64,000 nt of DNA from Amoebidium appalachense (Eukaryota > Ichthyosporea): NCBI GenBank assembly GCA_963693365.1, contig CAVNZM010000004.1, positions 2,232,001 through 2,296,000 of the forward strand, in the 5' to 3' direction. Position numbers and translations under genes: made by a program. Below the pieces are notes generated by a model that was not told where the DNA came from, ran no database searches, and was given only the letters and a program-made list of their open reading frames with translations. Below are positions 43,945-57,268 of the stretch, one piece after another; positions within the stretch are counted from its first letter, which is position 1, and every line of letters starts with the position of its first letter.

Positions 43945-45722
43945 AGCCTTCCTTTCCAGTTCTGTCAGAACTTTCGTTGTGATGAACTTCGTTTTAATTT
44001 GGTACAGCTGCCAGCCCTCCGAATAGCCGGCAAAAAATCGAAAACTCATTGACAAGAGGGAAAATTTTTAGGGTCGGGACTCGAGGCGGTGGCGGCAGGG
44101 GGGGAGACCGGGAGGCCTAGGGGGAGGGGAAGGGGACGGGGATTCTCCTTTTTGGGGGGGGGGGACGGGAGGCCGGGGCCTAGGGCACGGCGGGGAGGGG
44201 AGCACTCTCGAGGGGACCGGGGGGGAGAGGGGAAGGGGGGAAGGGGGAGGGAGGGGGAACCAAGCAGTGATACTATTGCACAATCACTGCAGCGCGCACA
44301 GTGAAACACGAGTAGCGTGCACAGTTATTATAAAATATATGTGCAGGCATGTGCCTAATACCTATCAGCGTATTTAAGGCACGTTGGCCTGCGCCGGTAG
44401 ACTTGCTGCGGGCTCATGCGAGGGCGGGAATCCGATGAGTTCGTTTACGTTGAACACCATGGCTCCATCCCACAGCATGGCCTGCGGATACAAACCTTCA
44501 CTCTTCCCATCTGCACCTTTTGTAAGGTGGTTTCGAGATCAAACATCGGTGGTTGTGAAAAGTTGAAATTGAACCACGGTTGATGGTCACGATTACTAAA
44601 CCGTAGTTTCCGCTTCCCCGAGGGCAGGATCGGTACCGGTTCGTTCACGTTGTACACCTTGGCTCCATCCCACAGCAATATGGCCTACGGATGCAAACCT
44701 TTTTCCTCCCCATGTACAACATTTGTTAGGTGGTTTTGAGTTCAAGCATCGGTCGTTGTGAAAAGTTAAAATTGAAGCACGCTTGACTAAACTTTTTCGC
44801 AAGGTAAGGATGTGGGCTTCCGGATCCCTGGCGGAATCAGGGCTGTAGTACGCTCCACAAGTGGCTCATTCCTAGTCTTCTTTCATACTCTTCTACTCTC
44901 ACCTCTACAAAGAGGCTCTACAGATTTCAGTAAAAAGAAAAAAAAAGATTTCAGTGGGGGTAAGAAGTTCATTCATGGCGAACGTCAAAAATATGCCCAG
45001 GCAGCTTAGCCTACAAAATAGAGGTTTGTTCGACCGTTATAACGGGTGGGATCGTGTGGCACGTGTGCCTCGGACAGTCGGACACGGCATCAAGTGCACG
45101 TGGCTGTTTTGGCGCGCAAATACTTGCCATATATGGAAGGTTTTTAGTTGGTGGGGGAGGACAGCAAATTCCTGAACGGAATACCCCTATAAAAAAAACA
45201 GAGAAACTAGCAGCACAACAGTATATGCTGAAAAACTATGATCGATCCTCCGTATTTTGAGAACTAAAGAAAAAAAGGCATAAAAAGCAGAGTACCGACC
45301 CAGGCTGAGCCAGTGCTGGCATTTTCTGTATACAGCTAACGCCAATAAGATCAATTCCTGATTAGCCATTTAGAGACATCGCACATGTACACACACACTG
45401 TGGCAGTGGCTTGGTCATTTTGTCTGTGGGTGCGTGCTTTGCAGGCACACACACACACACGCACCCCACGCACCACAAGCGCAAAAGAGGTCCTACGAGG
45501 CCTCTATGTATCGTTAGCTTCTAGCTAAAAGGGAAGAGTGCGGCTCTCTGCAGGGCTGAAGGTATGCTGGCTGGAAACCCCTTGACCGCAAAAACTCACG
45601 GTAGTCTATAACGTGGCAGATTGGTTGGTGTACTGGTTAGGGTTAGCATTTCCGCTGAGTTAGTGAGAAGAGAAGAAGAGGTCAAACGGTATCTTACGAG
45701 CGTTTATACAGGTTAATTTAGG
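42494..45722. other. Spacer between the BTG and CPSase genes
   Basis: About 3.2 kb of mostly ordinary sequence with G runs at 43278-43306 and 43901-43942, a G-rich 200-bp stretch (44090-44265) and a diverged 200-bp duplication. Open frames here have no recognisable similarity. Short frames at 42541-42747 and 43039-43245 look no better than chance. Confidence 0.45.
44419..44795. repeat. Diverged tandem duplication, about 200-bp period
   Basis: GAGGGCGGGAATC, GGCTCCATCCCACAG, ATGGCCTGCGGATACAAACC and GTTGTGAAAAGTTGAAATTG in 44419-44618 recur in the same order in 44619-44795 with about 15% changes. It is older than the other duplications in the window and contains no intact frame shared by both copies. 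Confidence 0.82.
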
Positions 45723-48509
45723 ATGGCGTTCGACCCGGCGGCCCTTGTGCCAGCCGTGCTTGTCCTGGAGGATGGCTCGCGCTACGAGGGCTACTCCTTC
45801 GGGGCCCAGCGCTCGGTGGCCGGCGAGGCCGTGTTCCAAACAGGCAAGTGTTACACAAAGTGACAAGGAAGGAGGGGAGAGGGGAGAGGGATTGTGATGG
45901 ACCGGGAGGAATAGAGGTTCTGTATGGAGCAGTTTCGTTAGACTCGTGGGTTGCTCTGAAGACGGTACGGATCTAATGGAAGAAAATCGTTGTTTGGTAA
46001 AAGACCCGAGAGGTAGAGCAAGGCAAGTGAGCGAAAGAAGTTGGGGAGAGAAGAAGGAGGTTCACCTTGTGATTTAGGAAGAAGCGTGGACGACTCTGAA
46101 AGTTGTAAGAGCTCAAACAGCACACGGGGCTGGGGGGGGGGGGGGGGGAGGGGGTGTGAAGAGGGGGGAGGGAGGGGAGGGGGGGGGGGGGTTGCTATCA
46201 CCCAGCAAGCACTGAGGGGCATGCAAACACCATATGTGGGGGAGGGGGGGGGAGGCAAGAAAAGAGAAGAAAAATAGAGGGAGGAGAAGAGGTGGGAGTG
46301 TGGAGTCGGGACGCAAAGATTGAGAGAACAAGGGAACGGGAGGAGGGACAAGAGAGAGAGAGAGAGAGCGGAGGGGGTGGAGGGTGGGAGGGAGGGAGGG
46401 AGGGAAAGGGAGGGAGGGGGAGAGAGAGAGGGAGAGAGATGCACAGGCGCGCGCGCACACACATACACACACACACAGAGAGAGAGAGAGGGAGAGGGAG
46501 GGAAAGTGAGAGAGAGTTAGAGAGAGAGAGAAGGGTTGGGGGAGAAGAGAGAGAGAAAAGGAGAGGGAGTGTGCTCGAAAGTTTTGTGAACCTTGACGAC
46601 GAAGAAAAAAAAGAAATAACCGAGTTAATCAGTGAACGTACGTTGCCGGCCCAGCTGAACGGTCATGGGCACAGGCATGGTGGGCTACCCCGAGGGCATC
46701 ACAGACCCCTCGTACGAGGGCCAGATTCTCGTGCTGACATACCCTCTGGTCGGCAACTATGGTGTGCCGGGCAATGATGTTGATTACAATGCCCTGCCCA
46801 AGTTCTTCGAGTCCAACAAAATCCATGTGGCTGCCTTGGTTGTCCAGGTACGTGTGTGCGCGCACACAGGGGAAGAGGGGAGGGTGGGGGAGATGAGAAG
46901 ATGGAGGAGAGGGGAGTGTAGGGGAGAGGGGTCACGTCCCTGCTGATGTGCTTGCGCAGTTATGCTGGAAGTGTTGGGTCGAGTAGGCTTTAGTTGGATG
47001 AGGGGCTAGTGTGTGCACACATATTTTGGGGGGGGGAGGGGGGAAGGGGCGGACCAAGCACGGGCTTGATGCATGCTTTTTTGGGAAGAGAGGTTGGTGG
47101 GGGGTGGGGGGCATCCACACACAGGAGCACACACAGGCGCGCGCACACATACACACAGGAGCAAACACACACAAGCACACACATCTGTGCGCTCACAAGA
47201 CCACCTGCAGGACTACTCGTTCCAGTACTCGCACTGGGCGGCTGTGCAATCTCTCTCCGAGTGGCTGGTGAAAGAAAACGTGCCAGCCATCTTCGGTGTC
47301 GACACACGTGCACTCACAATGAAGATCAGAGAGACGGGTGCCATGTTGGCCAAGGTGGTGGTGGGAAAGACAGATGAGAGCAGCGTTGCCTTTGCTGATC
47401 CAAACAAGGAGAATTTGGTCGCAAAGGGTATGCAGCCACACTGATGTGTAGTGGGTTGTCATGGGTGGGCGTTGGGTGCGACTGATGCCCGATCTAAAGA
47501 GTGAAGGGGATTAGGGGGTGGGTAGGTGTGTGTGTGTGTGGGGGGGGGCGGGGGAGGGGGCAAGACGGAGGGGGGAGTGAGGTTGGATTGAAGAAGGAAT
47601 CGACGGGGATGGGTGGGGGTGGGGGGGGAAGGTGGGGGGAGAGGGGCGAAAAAGGGAGATACAGCAATTGGGAGGGGAAGGCCGGAGCGAGGATAGTGTT
47701 GTACGGGTAGGTGGGTGGGTGGGTGAGGGTCTGGGGGGGGGGGGGGGTTTGGTGATGTGAAATAAGAGAAATGATGATGGGTAGACACCCACGTCTGAAA
47801 GGTTTGGGGGAAAAGTTGGACAAAATAATCAAACTGGATACACGCCAAACACGGCCAATCGTGTAAGGATATCAATGTTAGCACCAGAGTTAGCAAGAAG
47901 CAATGATACAGGTTAACTGGGTTATCCATTGATAGCTATCTAATGCTACCCAAACTTGACCTATTGTGCCTTGCCTAGCTTGGACAATTCGTCTGCCCAC
48001 AGCAAAAGGACCCACAAGCATTTTTTTGTTTCTTTCTCGTGCACTAATGCATGGGATCATACGCGTCTTTTGTGAATTTCTGACTGGTTGGTGGGTTACA
48101 GTGTCGTGTAAGGCACCCACGACATATAAGCCTGCCTTGGGCAAGGAGAAGGGTGTCAAGATTATGGCCGTGGATGTGGGCATGGTAAGTCACCCACCTT
48201 CATGGGAAATAAATCGGATGTGGGTTTATTTTTTTGCCTTTTGATCTCTTTTGTGTGTACGTGGGTTGTGAAAATGGTAAGAAGGTTTTTATTGTATTGG
48301 AAAGACAGCAGATACTGACTGGTGTTGGTGCACGGGGTGTGTAGAAATACAACCAGATCCGGTGCTTTACGGAGAGGGGGGTGGAGCTGACGGTTGTACC
48401 GTGGGACTACGATTTCAACAAAGACATGGACAAATACGACGGTCTTTTCCTCAGGTGAGTGTGCCTGCTTGGCGCCCCAGGATGCGCTACATTGTACATG
48501 AGGGGGAGG

Positions 48510-48540
<31 letters not shown>

Positions 48541-50050
48541 GGGGGGGGGCAGCATGCAAGATCGTGCTGTTGGGGGGGGGGGGGGGGGGGGAGGATTAAG
48601 ATGACAGGAGGGGGGGGGGGGGGGGGGGAATCGTATCACCATATCATGGCTGCTACGTGGGGCCCAAGTGTTACACGAGATCTGGGAAAACCACATGTAT
48701 ATTTCAATTTTCCCATGTGTTTTGAAGGCTTAAGCGGAGAGTCAGGGAAGGGGGGGATGGGGGGGCGAGACAAAGGGGTGGATAGTGGTGGTGGTGACGC
48801 GCCGTGCGGGGCGGGGCGGGGGGGGGGGGGGGGGAGGGGGGCTGGGGGCAGTAATCTAATGAGTCGATTGCAGCAACGGCCCGGGTGACCCGACCATGTG
48901 TAAGCCTACCATCGAGAACATCAAAAAGGCCATGCAGGGCACAAAGCCCATCTTCGGGTAGGAGCACTCGGCCGACTGTGTGTGGGTGTGTTAGTGGCAT
49001 TACATGTAGGCGTGTGCGCGTGTGTGTGCTTATATGTGTGCATGGGTGCGTGTTGGCGTGCAGGCGTACAAGAAAGTATGCATGCACATGCGGCGCATGA
49101 ATGCGGGGGGGTGGGGGGGGGGAGAAGGCAACGGCACGGGGGGGGAGGGGGGAAGGGAGGGGGAGGAGGCTCAAGTCTTGGGGATAAACTGTGTATGCAG
49201 CAGATGGAGTTGAGAACCAAAGTTAATGGATTTATAGTAGTTCGGCTTTTATTTATCTATGTGTCCGTGTGTATATGTGCACGGACGAGTGCCCGTGTGT
49301 CTGACACATGTGTGCACACAGTATCTGCCTGGGCCACCAGCTGCTGTCCCTTGCGTCTGGAGCCACCACCAAGAAGCTGAAGTTTGGTAACCGCGGCCAC
49401 AACATTCCCTGCGTTGACCAGCGCAGTGGCCGCTGCTACATCACCACACAGGTGGGTGAATGCTGTGGTTGAAGTGTGTGCACGGAAAATGAAAGGAAAT
49501 GGAGATGTGGCTGTGTGTGCTCTTGTGGATGTGGAGAGGGAGGGGGGGGGGGGGGGGGGGAGATGGGAGAGAGTTGTGTAGTGTGCGAGCATGTTCAGGT
49601 GTGCAGAGGCCGACAGAGGGCAACAGGATGATTGTTTTTTCTTTCTTTCTTCTTTTTTTAGGCGGGGTTTCTTTCCTTTTCTATGCGTATACCCCGCGTT
49701 CCCTTGCTGGTACATGGGTGGAAGCAGCCGATGTGCAATGAAAACACATGTTTAGACAATACACAACATGTAGACTACTTACCCACTTTCACCCTCAGAA
49801 CCACGGTTTCGTTGTGGATGTTGCCACCCTTCCCCAGGGCTGGTCGCCGCTTTTTGTCAACGCCAACGACGACACCAACGAGGGCATCTACTGCACAAAC
49901 AAGCCGTTTTTCAGCGTGCAGTTTCACCCGGAGTCCACACCGGGTCCCCGTGACACGGAATACCTGTTCGATGTCTTTATTGACATGTGCGCCACTAAGG
50001 CTACTGTTCTGCCACCGCCAAAGTCCATCATCCAACCCGAGAGGGTTAAG
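45723..50050 (+). other. CAD: Glutamine amidotransferase (GATase) part of the CPSase
   Basis: Exons 1-8, residues 1-390. The small-subunit fold starts [15 protein letters not shown] and [20 protein letters not shown]. The class I triad is intact: Cys265 in GICLGHQ, His349 and Glu351 in QFHPES. An intact Cys means glutamine is the nitrogen donor, unlike the ammonia-using mitochondrial CPS1. The linker [13 protein letters not shown] leads directly into the synthetase. Confidence 0.94.
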
Positions 50051-50910
50051 GTGCGTGTGGTGTTGCACACTGCTGCAAAATCCCTCCTTCCTTCCCCGCC
50101 CCCAATTATCCCTCTTTTGTAATTGTGCTTCTCCTCTGTTCTTCCATGGCGATATAGAAAAGGAATGTTCTCGGTGTTGTGGCCCTGCATTGTCGCCGAT
50201 ATGTTGTTTAGAACAAATAAGGCAAGGATTCAAGGGGGTGACAGGGGGTACCACATGGCAGCAAAGTGAGCGACATGCACGTTGCCTGTGTACTTACGGC
50301 TGGGCCCGCAGGTCAACAAGGTGCTGGTACTTGGCTCCGGTGGTTTGTCCATCGGCCAGGCTGGAGAGTTCGACTACTCTGGCTCCCAGGTGCGTGGTTG
50401 GGCCGGGTGTGTGTGTGTTGGGGGGGAGCGGGGGGGGGGGGGGGGGGGGGGGGGGGGTGCCACAGATGGTTCAAAATCTCCTCGCCTGAATGGCCTGAGT
50501 GGAAGGGTGGTTGGAAGGGTCCACAAAAGGAAACGGACAGATAGTTTTGGTAAACAGATTGAAAAAGGAATGATTGTGAGGAGTGGGTTATGGGCCTTGC
50601 ACTGAGTGCTTTGCAGAGTGCTTTACAGGTTGGCTAACTTGCCTGCGCCCCCTGGGCCGGGCGGGGGGCTGGGCACGCGCAAGGTGGGGGTGGTGGTGGT
50701 GGTGACGGTGGTGTGTGTGTGTGCGCGCGCGCGCGTGTGTGGGTGGGGGAGGGAGGGGGGAGAAGGGAGAGGGAGAGGGATAAGGCTGTGTGTTTGGGAT
50801 GGCAGGGCTGATGATGGTGTGTGTGTGCAGTGCATCAAGGCACTGAAGGAGGAGGGCATCACCACGGTGCTGATCAACCCCAACATTGCTACTATCCAGA
50901 CATCGGCTGG

Positions 50911-50961
<51 letters not shown>

Positions 50962-52540
50962 ACACACACGTGCGTGCCGCGCACGCGCGCATACACGCAC
51001 ACATACACACACAAGTAGACAAAGAGGTCATGTGATGCGGAGGTCGCTCTATACACATCTCAAATGTGCTCATACTTGCAAGGTGTTTATACGTGACCCA
51101 GACCTCATTATTTAGTCAGGTGAACGCTAGATTAACTATGCACGCAGATGTCCCAAGTCCTTCCAACACATACGATCTACCAAACCGGTTCTGCACATAT
51201 TAGGTTAGAGCTCTGCTTGTAGCGCACAGATATGTCGTGACACATGCTGATGGTGGGTCACTGCAGGTCTGGCCGACAAGGTCTACTTCCTGCCCGTTAC
51301 TCCCAAATACGTCATGAAGGTACGTTTGAAACATTAAGATTCAGAAGATTGTGTGTGGGTGTCCATGTGAAGGGGTTGCACGGGGGAGGAGAGAGGGGCA
51401 TTGGACGATTGCATGTAAACGTTTGTTAATGGAGAGTGCAACGGTTAATGGAGAGTGCAACGGTTAATGGAGAGTGCAAGGGGGCAATATGGAGGGTGGA
51501 GGAGGAAGAGGAAGAGGTGGAGGAGAGGGGCGCGGGGAGGGGAGGGGGGAGTGGGTGAATGGGGGAGGGGGGAGGAACGGGGAAGAGGGGGGGGAGAGCG
51601 GGGGGAGAAGGGAGGGGAGGCAACCATTGGAGAAATACCGCAGCTGTTATTGGTGCACCCAGTAACCCCCATTTGGTACTTGTGCAGGTGATCCAGCAAG
51701 AGCAGCCGGACGGAATTCTTGTTACGTTTGGTGGGCAGACAGCACTCAACTGCGCCATCCAGATCAAGGATGAGCTGCCGAAGCACGGCGTCAGGGTCCT
51801 GGGTACCCCCATTGACGTCATCATGTGGACTGAGGTCGGTCTCTTATCCCTCCACTGCCCTTGCTCATTCAGGATGTCTACACAGGGGCCATATCATCTT
51901 GTGCCTAACTTTCTTTGTGGTTCACAGCTCCTTACCCCACTGATGCGAAATATTCTGTTATAGCTCTGTTCTTCTTGTGGGGATCGTTTTTTGTTCCATG
52001 GAACCAGAATCAGGAAGATTTGTGGTTCTATTAATATGACCAACTGATGAAACTCCGAAGCGAATGGAGGTGTGATGTTGCAGTTGCGTCTTTATTTATA
52101 ACACAGTCGTGCTTGGTATCGAACACTCTGCTCATGGATTTCTGCAGGATCGTGAGCTGTTTGCTGAGAAACTTGCCGAGATTGGCGAGCGATGTGCCAC
52201 GTCGGCTGCAGCAGTCAGCGTCGAGGAGGCCCTGAATATCGTACGTGTACCTGTTCCCTTGTGTATCTATGTAGCCGTACAAGATTGAGCTACTGTACGT
52301 ATGTGTCGTTGGGCAACAGAAGTTTACCTTAGACTATGTCTGTGTTGCTGTGCAATAGAAGTCTGCTGTTGCACGTGTGTTGTTGGGATGGGTGGTGCTG
52401 GAAGCAGCAGCTGCAGATATGGAATAAGTCGAATACGGGCTGACAGAGAGGGAGTTATGGGGGGAGGGTGGTGGGTGCGGGATGGACCACATGCCAACAT
52501 GCGCGGACACGGGCATACACACTCGAACACAGCTACACAA

Positions 52541-52616
<76 letters not shown>

Positions 52617-54364
52617 TTCCGTCATCTCCCTTTCTCACCTATATACATGCCCCCCCCCCCCCCCCTCCCCCCTCCCCCCGGCCCTCGCCGGTTCACCCGG
52701 CCTTTCTTGTCCCCCTTCCCCAAAGCATACTGTGATATGTCCTCTTTCTCACGTCATCCTAAGCCCATGCCCTGTCTTGCTTTGAATATCTTTGTGCATT
52801 ACACATGATTCTAACACCGCCACTACCCCAGGCGAACAATGTCACAGGCTATCCCGTCATCTGCCGTGCCGCCTATGCACTTGGTGGTCTGGGCAGTGGC
52901 TTTGCCTCCAACGACGAAGAATTACGCAAACTGGTGGAAACGGCGCTTGCATCATCTCCCCAGGTGCTGATTGAGAGGTCCATGAAGGGCTGGAAGGAGA
53001 TAGAGTATGAGGTGGTGCGTGATGCCTATGACAACTGCATCACTGTGTGCAACATGGAGAACTTCGACCCTCTCGGTATCCACACTGGTGACTCCATCGT
53101 CGTTGCACCCTCGCAAACGGTAATATCCTTATGCATACTCTTTATGTATGGCTTGCATTCTGCATCGTGTTATCCGTTTGTTCTTGTGTACTTCGTACTT
53201 TTTGACGCATTCAAACCCCCCCCCCCCCCCCCCTTCTCCCCGCATTCCCGCCGACTTCAATACACATGCACCACATGTCTGCACGCATGCTGCACACCAC
53301 ACCCACACACGAATATCTTCCTAGACACAACCAGGCCACTCCAGTGCCATCTCTGCTGAACCATATCTACGCGCATGATAGAGTGAAACTCCTTCACCGC
53401 TTCCCCTTTTTCTATTTTCTCCCCCCTAAACCGCAACCCCACCTCATATGCAACCCCGCCTTCCAGTTGCCTTTCAACCCAACCTATAAGCAGTCCCTTT
53501 AATTTTCCCCTAATTTCAATATTTTCACGCACATGCCACCCCATTACTCACAATCGCATACCCACCACAGCTGAGTGACCGTGAGTACCACATGCTGCGC
53601 GACACAGCCGTCAAGACCATTCGTCACCTTGGGGTGGTGGGTGAGTGCAACATTCAGTATGCGCTGAACCCCGAGTCTGAGGAATACTGCATCATCGAGG
53701 TCAATGCTCGTCTTTCTCGTTCGTCTGCTCTTGCTTCCAAGGCCACCGGCTATCCGTTGGCGTTCGTTGCTGCAAAGTTGGCTCTGGGCATCCCTCTGCC
53801 TGAGATCAAGAATCAGGTCACAAAGGTCACATGCTCGTGCTTCGAGCCCAGGTGTGTGCTCACAACATGTGCTGTCTTGAATGTGGCATGCACTGCACAG
53901 AGATTACCCAATGCATGGGTTGTTAAGTGTGTTGAGTAATGTGGTGTGCTGGAGGCTGTTTAGGTTATTAGAAGTGTGCATGTGGGAGTGTGCGTAGCTG
54001 TGGGGGTGTGGGTATGGTAGTGGATGGGGGATGGACCGGGGGGAGGCGGAGGAGGGGGTGGAGTTTGGCGTGTCTGGTTGTGGACATTTCTGACGGTGTC
54101 AAGGTGTCATGCCGGTTACTCCGGCCTTGGTGGTTATAGTTGTACTAGGAAAACGACCACTTTTTATCCTCCAGGCTGCCTTGTGCTTCTCTTCCGACTT
54201 GTGCATGGATATCGTGGGAATCCCCCCCCCTCTTTGGTGGGAGTTGTGGAAGTGTGCTGACATGTGGTGGCTGCAGTCTCGATTACTGCGTGGTGAAGAT
54301 TCCCCGTTGGGATCTGAGCAAGTTCTCCCGTGTGGACCCCCGCGTCGGCTCCGCTATGAAGAGG

Positions 54365-54417
<53 letters not shown>

Positions 54418-55922
54418 AAACAAGAGGGAAAAAAAGGAATCGAGGCTTGAAGAGAAAAAAGAGGAATCGAGGCTTGAAAAACACGTGCAATCTTCCACAT
54501 TTGGCATGTTCTGACGCCCGACAAAGGAAGGTGTGTAACGTATGCAGAAAGCACACTCACTATGGACAGGCACGAGGTTGCTTTCAATAGGCTATTAACG
54601 ATCTAAGCATGCTGTATCTCCGGCCGTAGGGAGGTGGCACTCTGTGCTGCGGCCGGTCGTTTTGCCATGCAAGAGCACTGCCGGTTGTCTAGCATAGTTG
54701 GGTGCGTCCCTGTGTGGGCGTGGCCTTGGAATTTATACCGCACATTTGGTTTTTTCGGACGGGTTGGGTCTTCAGTGCTCCACGTGGTTATTGTATTGAT
54801 TAGGCACCATGCACCTTCTGTTTGTAGTTTATGTAAGATATTGGCTACCCGTTCAAGAGTGATGAATAACTGAAGTTTATAAAAGTCACCGCATGCTGTA
54901 TCTCCGGCCGTAGGGAGGTGGCACTCTGTGCTGCGGCCGGTCGTTTTGCCATGCAAGAGCACTGCCGGTTGACTAGCATAGTTGGGTGCGTCCCTGTGTG
55001 GGCGTGGCCTTGGATTTTATACCGCACATTCCCAATTAGGAACGGACTTTACTTGAGATACACACCCGTGTGAATTTAAAATGCGCCATGTGACGGTTAT
55101 GATATACACATCACAATGGAGCATATCGACGGAAGTAAGAGCCCGAGCTTGCTTCATTGCACGAGAAATATTGATCTTAAGTATCTGCTGTGAAGTATAT
55201 ACGCATGCTGTATCTCCGGCCGTAGGGAGGTGGCACTCTGTGCTGAGGCCGGTCGTTTTGCCATGCAAGAGCACTGCCGGTTGTCTAGCATAGTTGGGTG
55301 CGTCCCTGTGTGGGCGTGGCCTTGGATTTTATACCGCACATTTTGTCTGTCACACCCTACCCTTTTTCACTAATCACCACACCTCTTATCTTTACACAAG
55401 CACACATGTCTCATAGACATGAATCGTTGGTATTTTCAGTCGGTGTGTACTTTTGAGTGCGATATTATATGGGTATCAACCCTTGCTCACATTCCATGTT
55501 CCTTGTGCAGTGTTGGTGAGGTCATGTCGATTGCACGCACCTTCGAGGAGGCCATACAGAAGGCCATTCGGTCTGTCGACGACAAACTGGCTGGATTCCA
55601 ACCGCAAAACGCAAACCTGACAGAGTAGGTATCCTGTGGCATTGGTTGTTCGTGTGTGTTTGTGTGGGTATGTTTGTGCGGTGGGCTTGCAAAGAGCCGA
55701 TGACCGAGGTAGACGGATTGTGATAGTGGTTGTGGTAGTTGTTTTTTTTTTGTTTTTTTTGTTTTTTTTGTTTTTTTTTTGTGTGTGCGTGCGTGTGTGT
55801 GTGTGTGTGCGTGGGAGGGGAGGGAGGGGAGGGGGGTTACCGGTCTTTTGCGAACTGGGCGTATGATTTTGAAATTACGGTTTGCTTATTCTCCCTTTTG
55901 CAAGGCAGGTGGTGGTGGTGGT

Positions 55923-55994
<72 letters not shown>

Positions 55995-56382
55995 GGGGGG
56001 GGAGGCTAAGGGGGAAGGTTGTGCTATGGCCTAAATAGTGCATGGTTGTGGATTCTTGCTGTCGTTTGTTTGAAGCTATGCCAACCCTAGGAAGTAAATA
56101 TGCACACAAGAGTCAGCCACTCAATAAGCAACACATTCTCATTCATTCATGAGGAGCATCTGTCAAAATACTTTCTTTCCTTTCATTTTATTTGACATGT
56201 ATCGTTTTCCATTGCAGTGAGAAGGAGATCGACAACCTCCTGCACAATGCCACGGACAAGCGTCTGTTTGTGCTTGCCCAGGCGCTGCAGCTGGGCTACA
56301 GTGTGGACCGCATCCACAGTCTGACCAAGATCGACAAGTGGTTCCTCAACAAACTCCAGCACATCACTGACTTCCGCGTATG

Positions 56383-56427
<45 letters not shown>

Positions 56428-57002
56428 ACAACAACAACAAAAAAAAAGAACGAAAAACGAACGAAAGATCAGGAAAAGAAGGATGGTTTGATGCAGGTGT
56501 GGGAGTGGGACTCGTGCACATGTACATATATGGGGGATTTGGTGTATTCATTTGTGTCTACCCAGGTGGTTCATGTATTTCTGCTTTGGGGTTTGTTTGA
56601 CCACGGGCAATTTTGGATTAGGGTCTTTTTTGTTGGTTTTTTGTGGGATCCAGGAGGGGGGTTCAAACAAAAAAAGCATGCTGTATCTCCGGCCGTAGGG
56701 AGGTGGCACTCTGTGCTGCGGCCGGTCGTTTTGCCATGCAAGAGCACTGCCGGTTGTCTAGCATAGTTGGGTGCGTCCCTGTGTGGGCGTGGCCCTGGAA
56801 TTTATACCGCACATTCTTACTACTCAATTATTTGGGACACCCGACATGTCGATACACGATCATTCCTGTCGGCACATGTTGACCCTCCCCCCCCCCCCAC
56901 CCACCCACCCACCCACCCACCCACCCAATATTCTTCCATTCTCCCATGTTGCATATACAACACAAACGTACATGCATACAGCCGTGCACACACTCTCGAG
57001 AG

Positions 57003-57083
<81 letters not shown>

Positions 57084-57227
57084 GGGCGCTGGAGAAGCAC
57101 ACCCCTGCCACCCTGACCCCGGATATGCTGCTTGCGGCCAAGAAACTGGGCTTCAGCGATCGTCAGATTGGGTCCTACATCGACACGGCCGAGCTGGGTG
57201 TCCACCAAATGCGCCGCGAGCATGGTT

Positions 57228-57268
<41 letters not shown>

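Larger units (their letters stand above)
50312..57224 (+). other. CAD: CPSase A (first synthetase half) and oligomerisation region
   Basis: Exons 9-19, about residues 391-898. Opens with [20 protein letters not shown]; the ATP-grasp contains [60 protein letters not shown] and [19 protein letters not shown]. This half makes carboxyphosphate and then carbamate from bicarbonate and ammonia. Exons 17-19 are the helical oligomerisation region ([20 protein letters not shown]). Confidence 0.94.

Noticed and set aside
44090-44265. G-rich open frames and a possible GC-rich promoter island
   Set aside because: Composition only; no conserved motif or neighbouring start site. It may form G-quadruplexes but nothing ties it to a gene.
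45630-45650. GGTTAGGGTTAG as interstitial telomere repeat
   Set aside because: Less than two units of TTAGGG; expected by chance in 64 kb.
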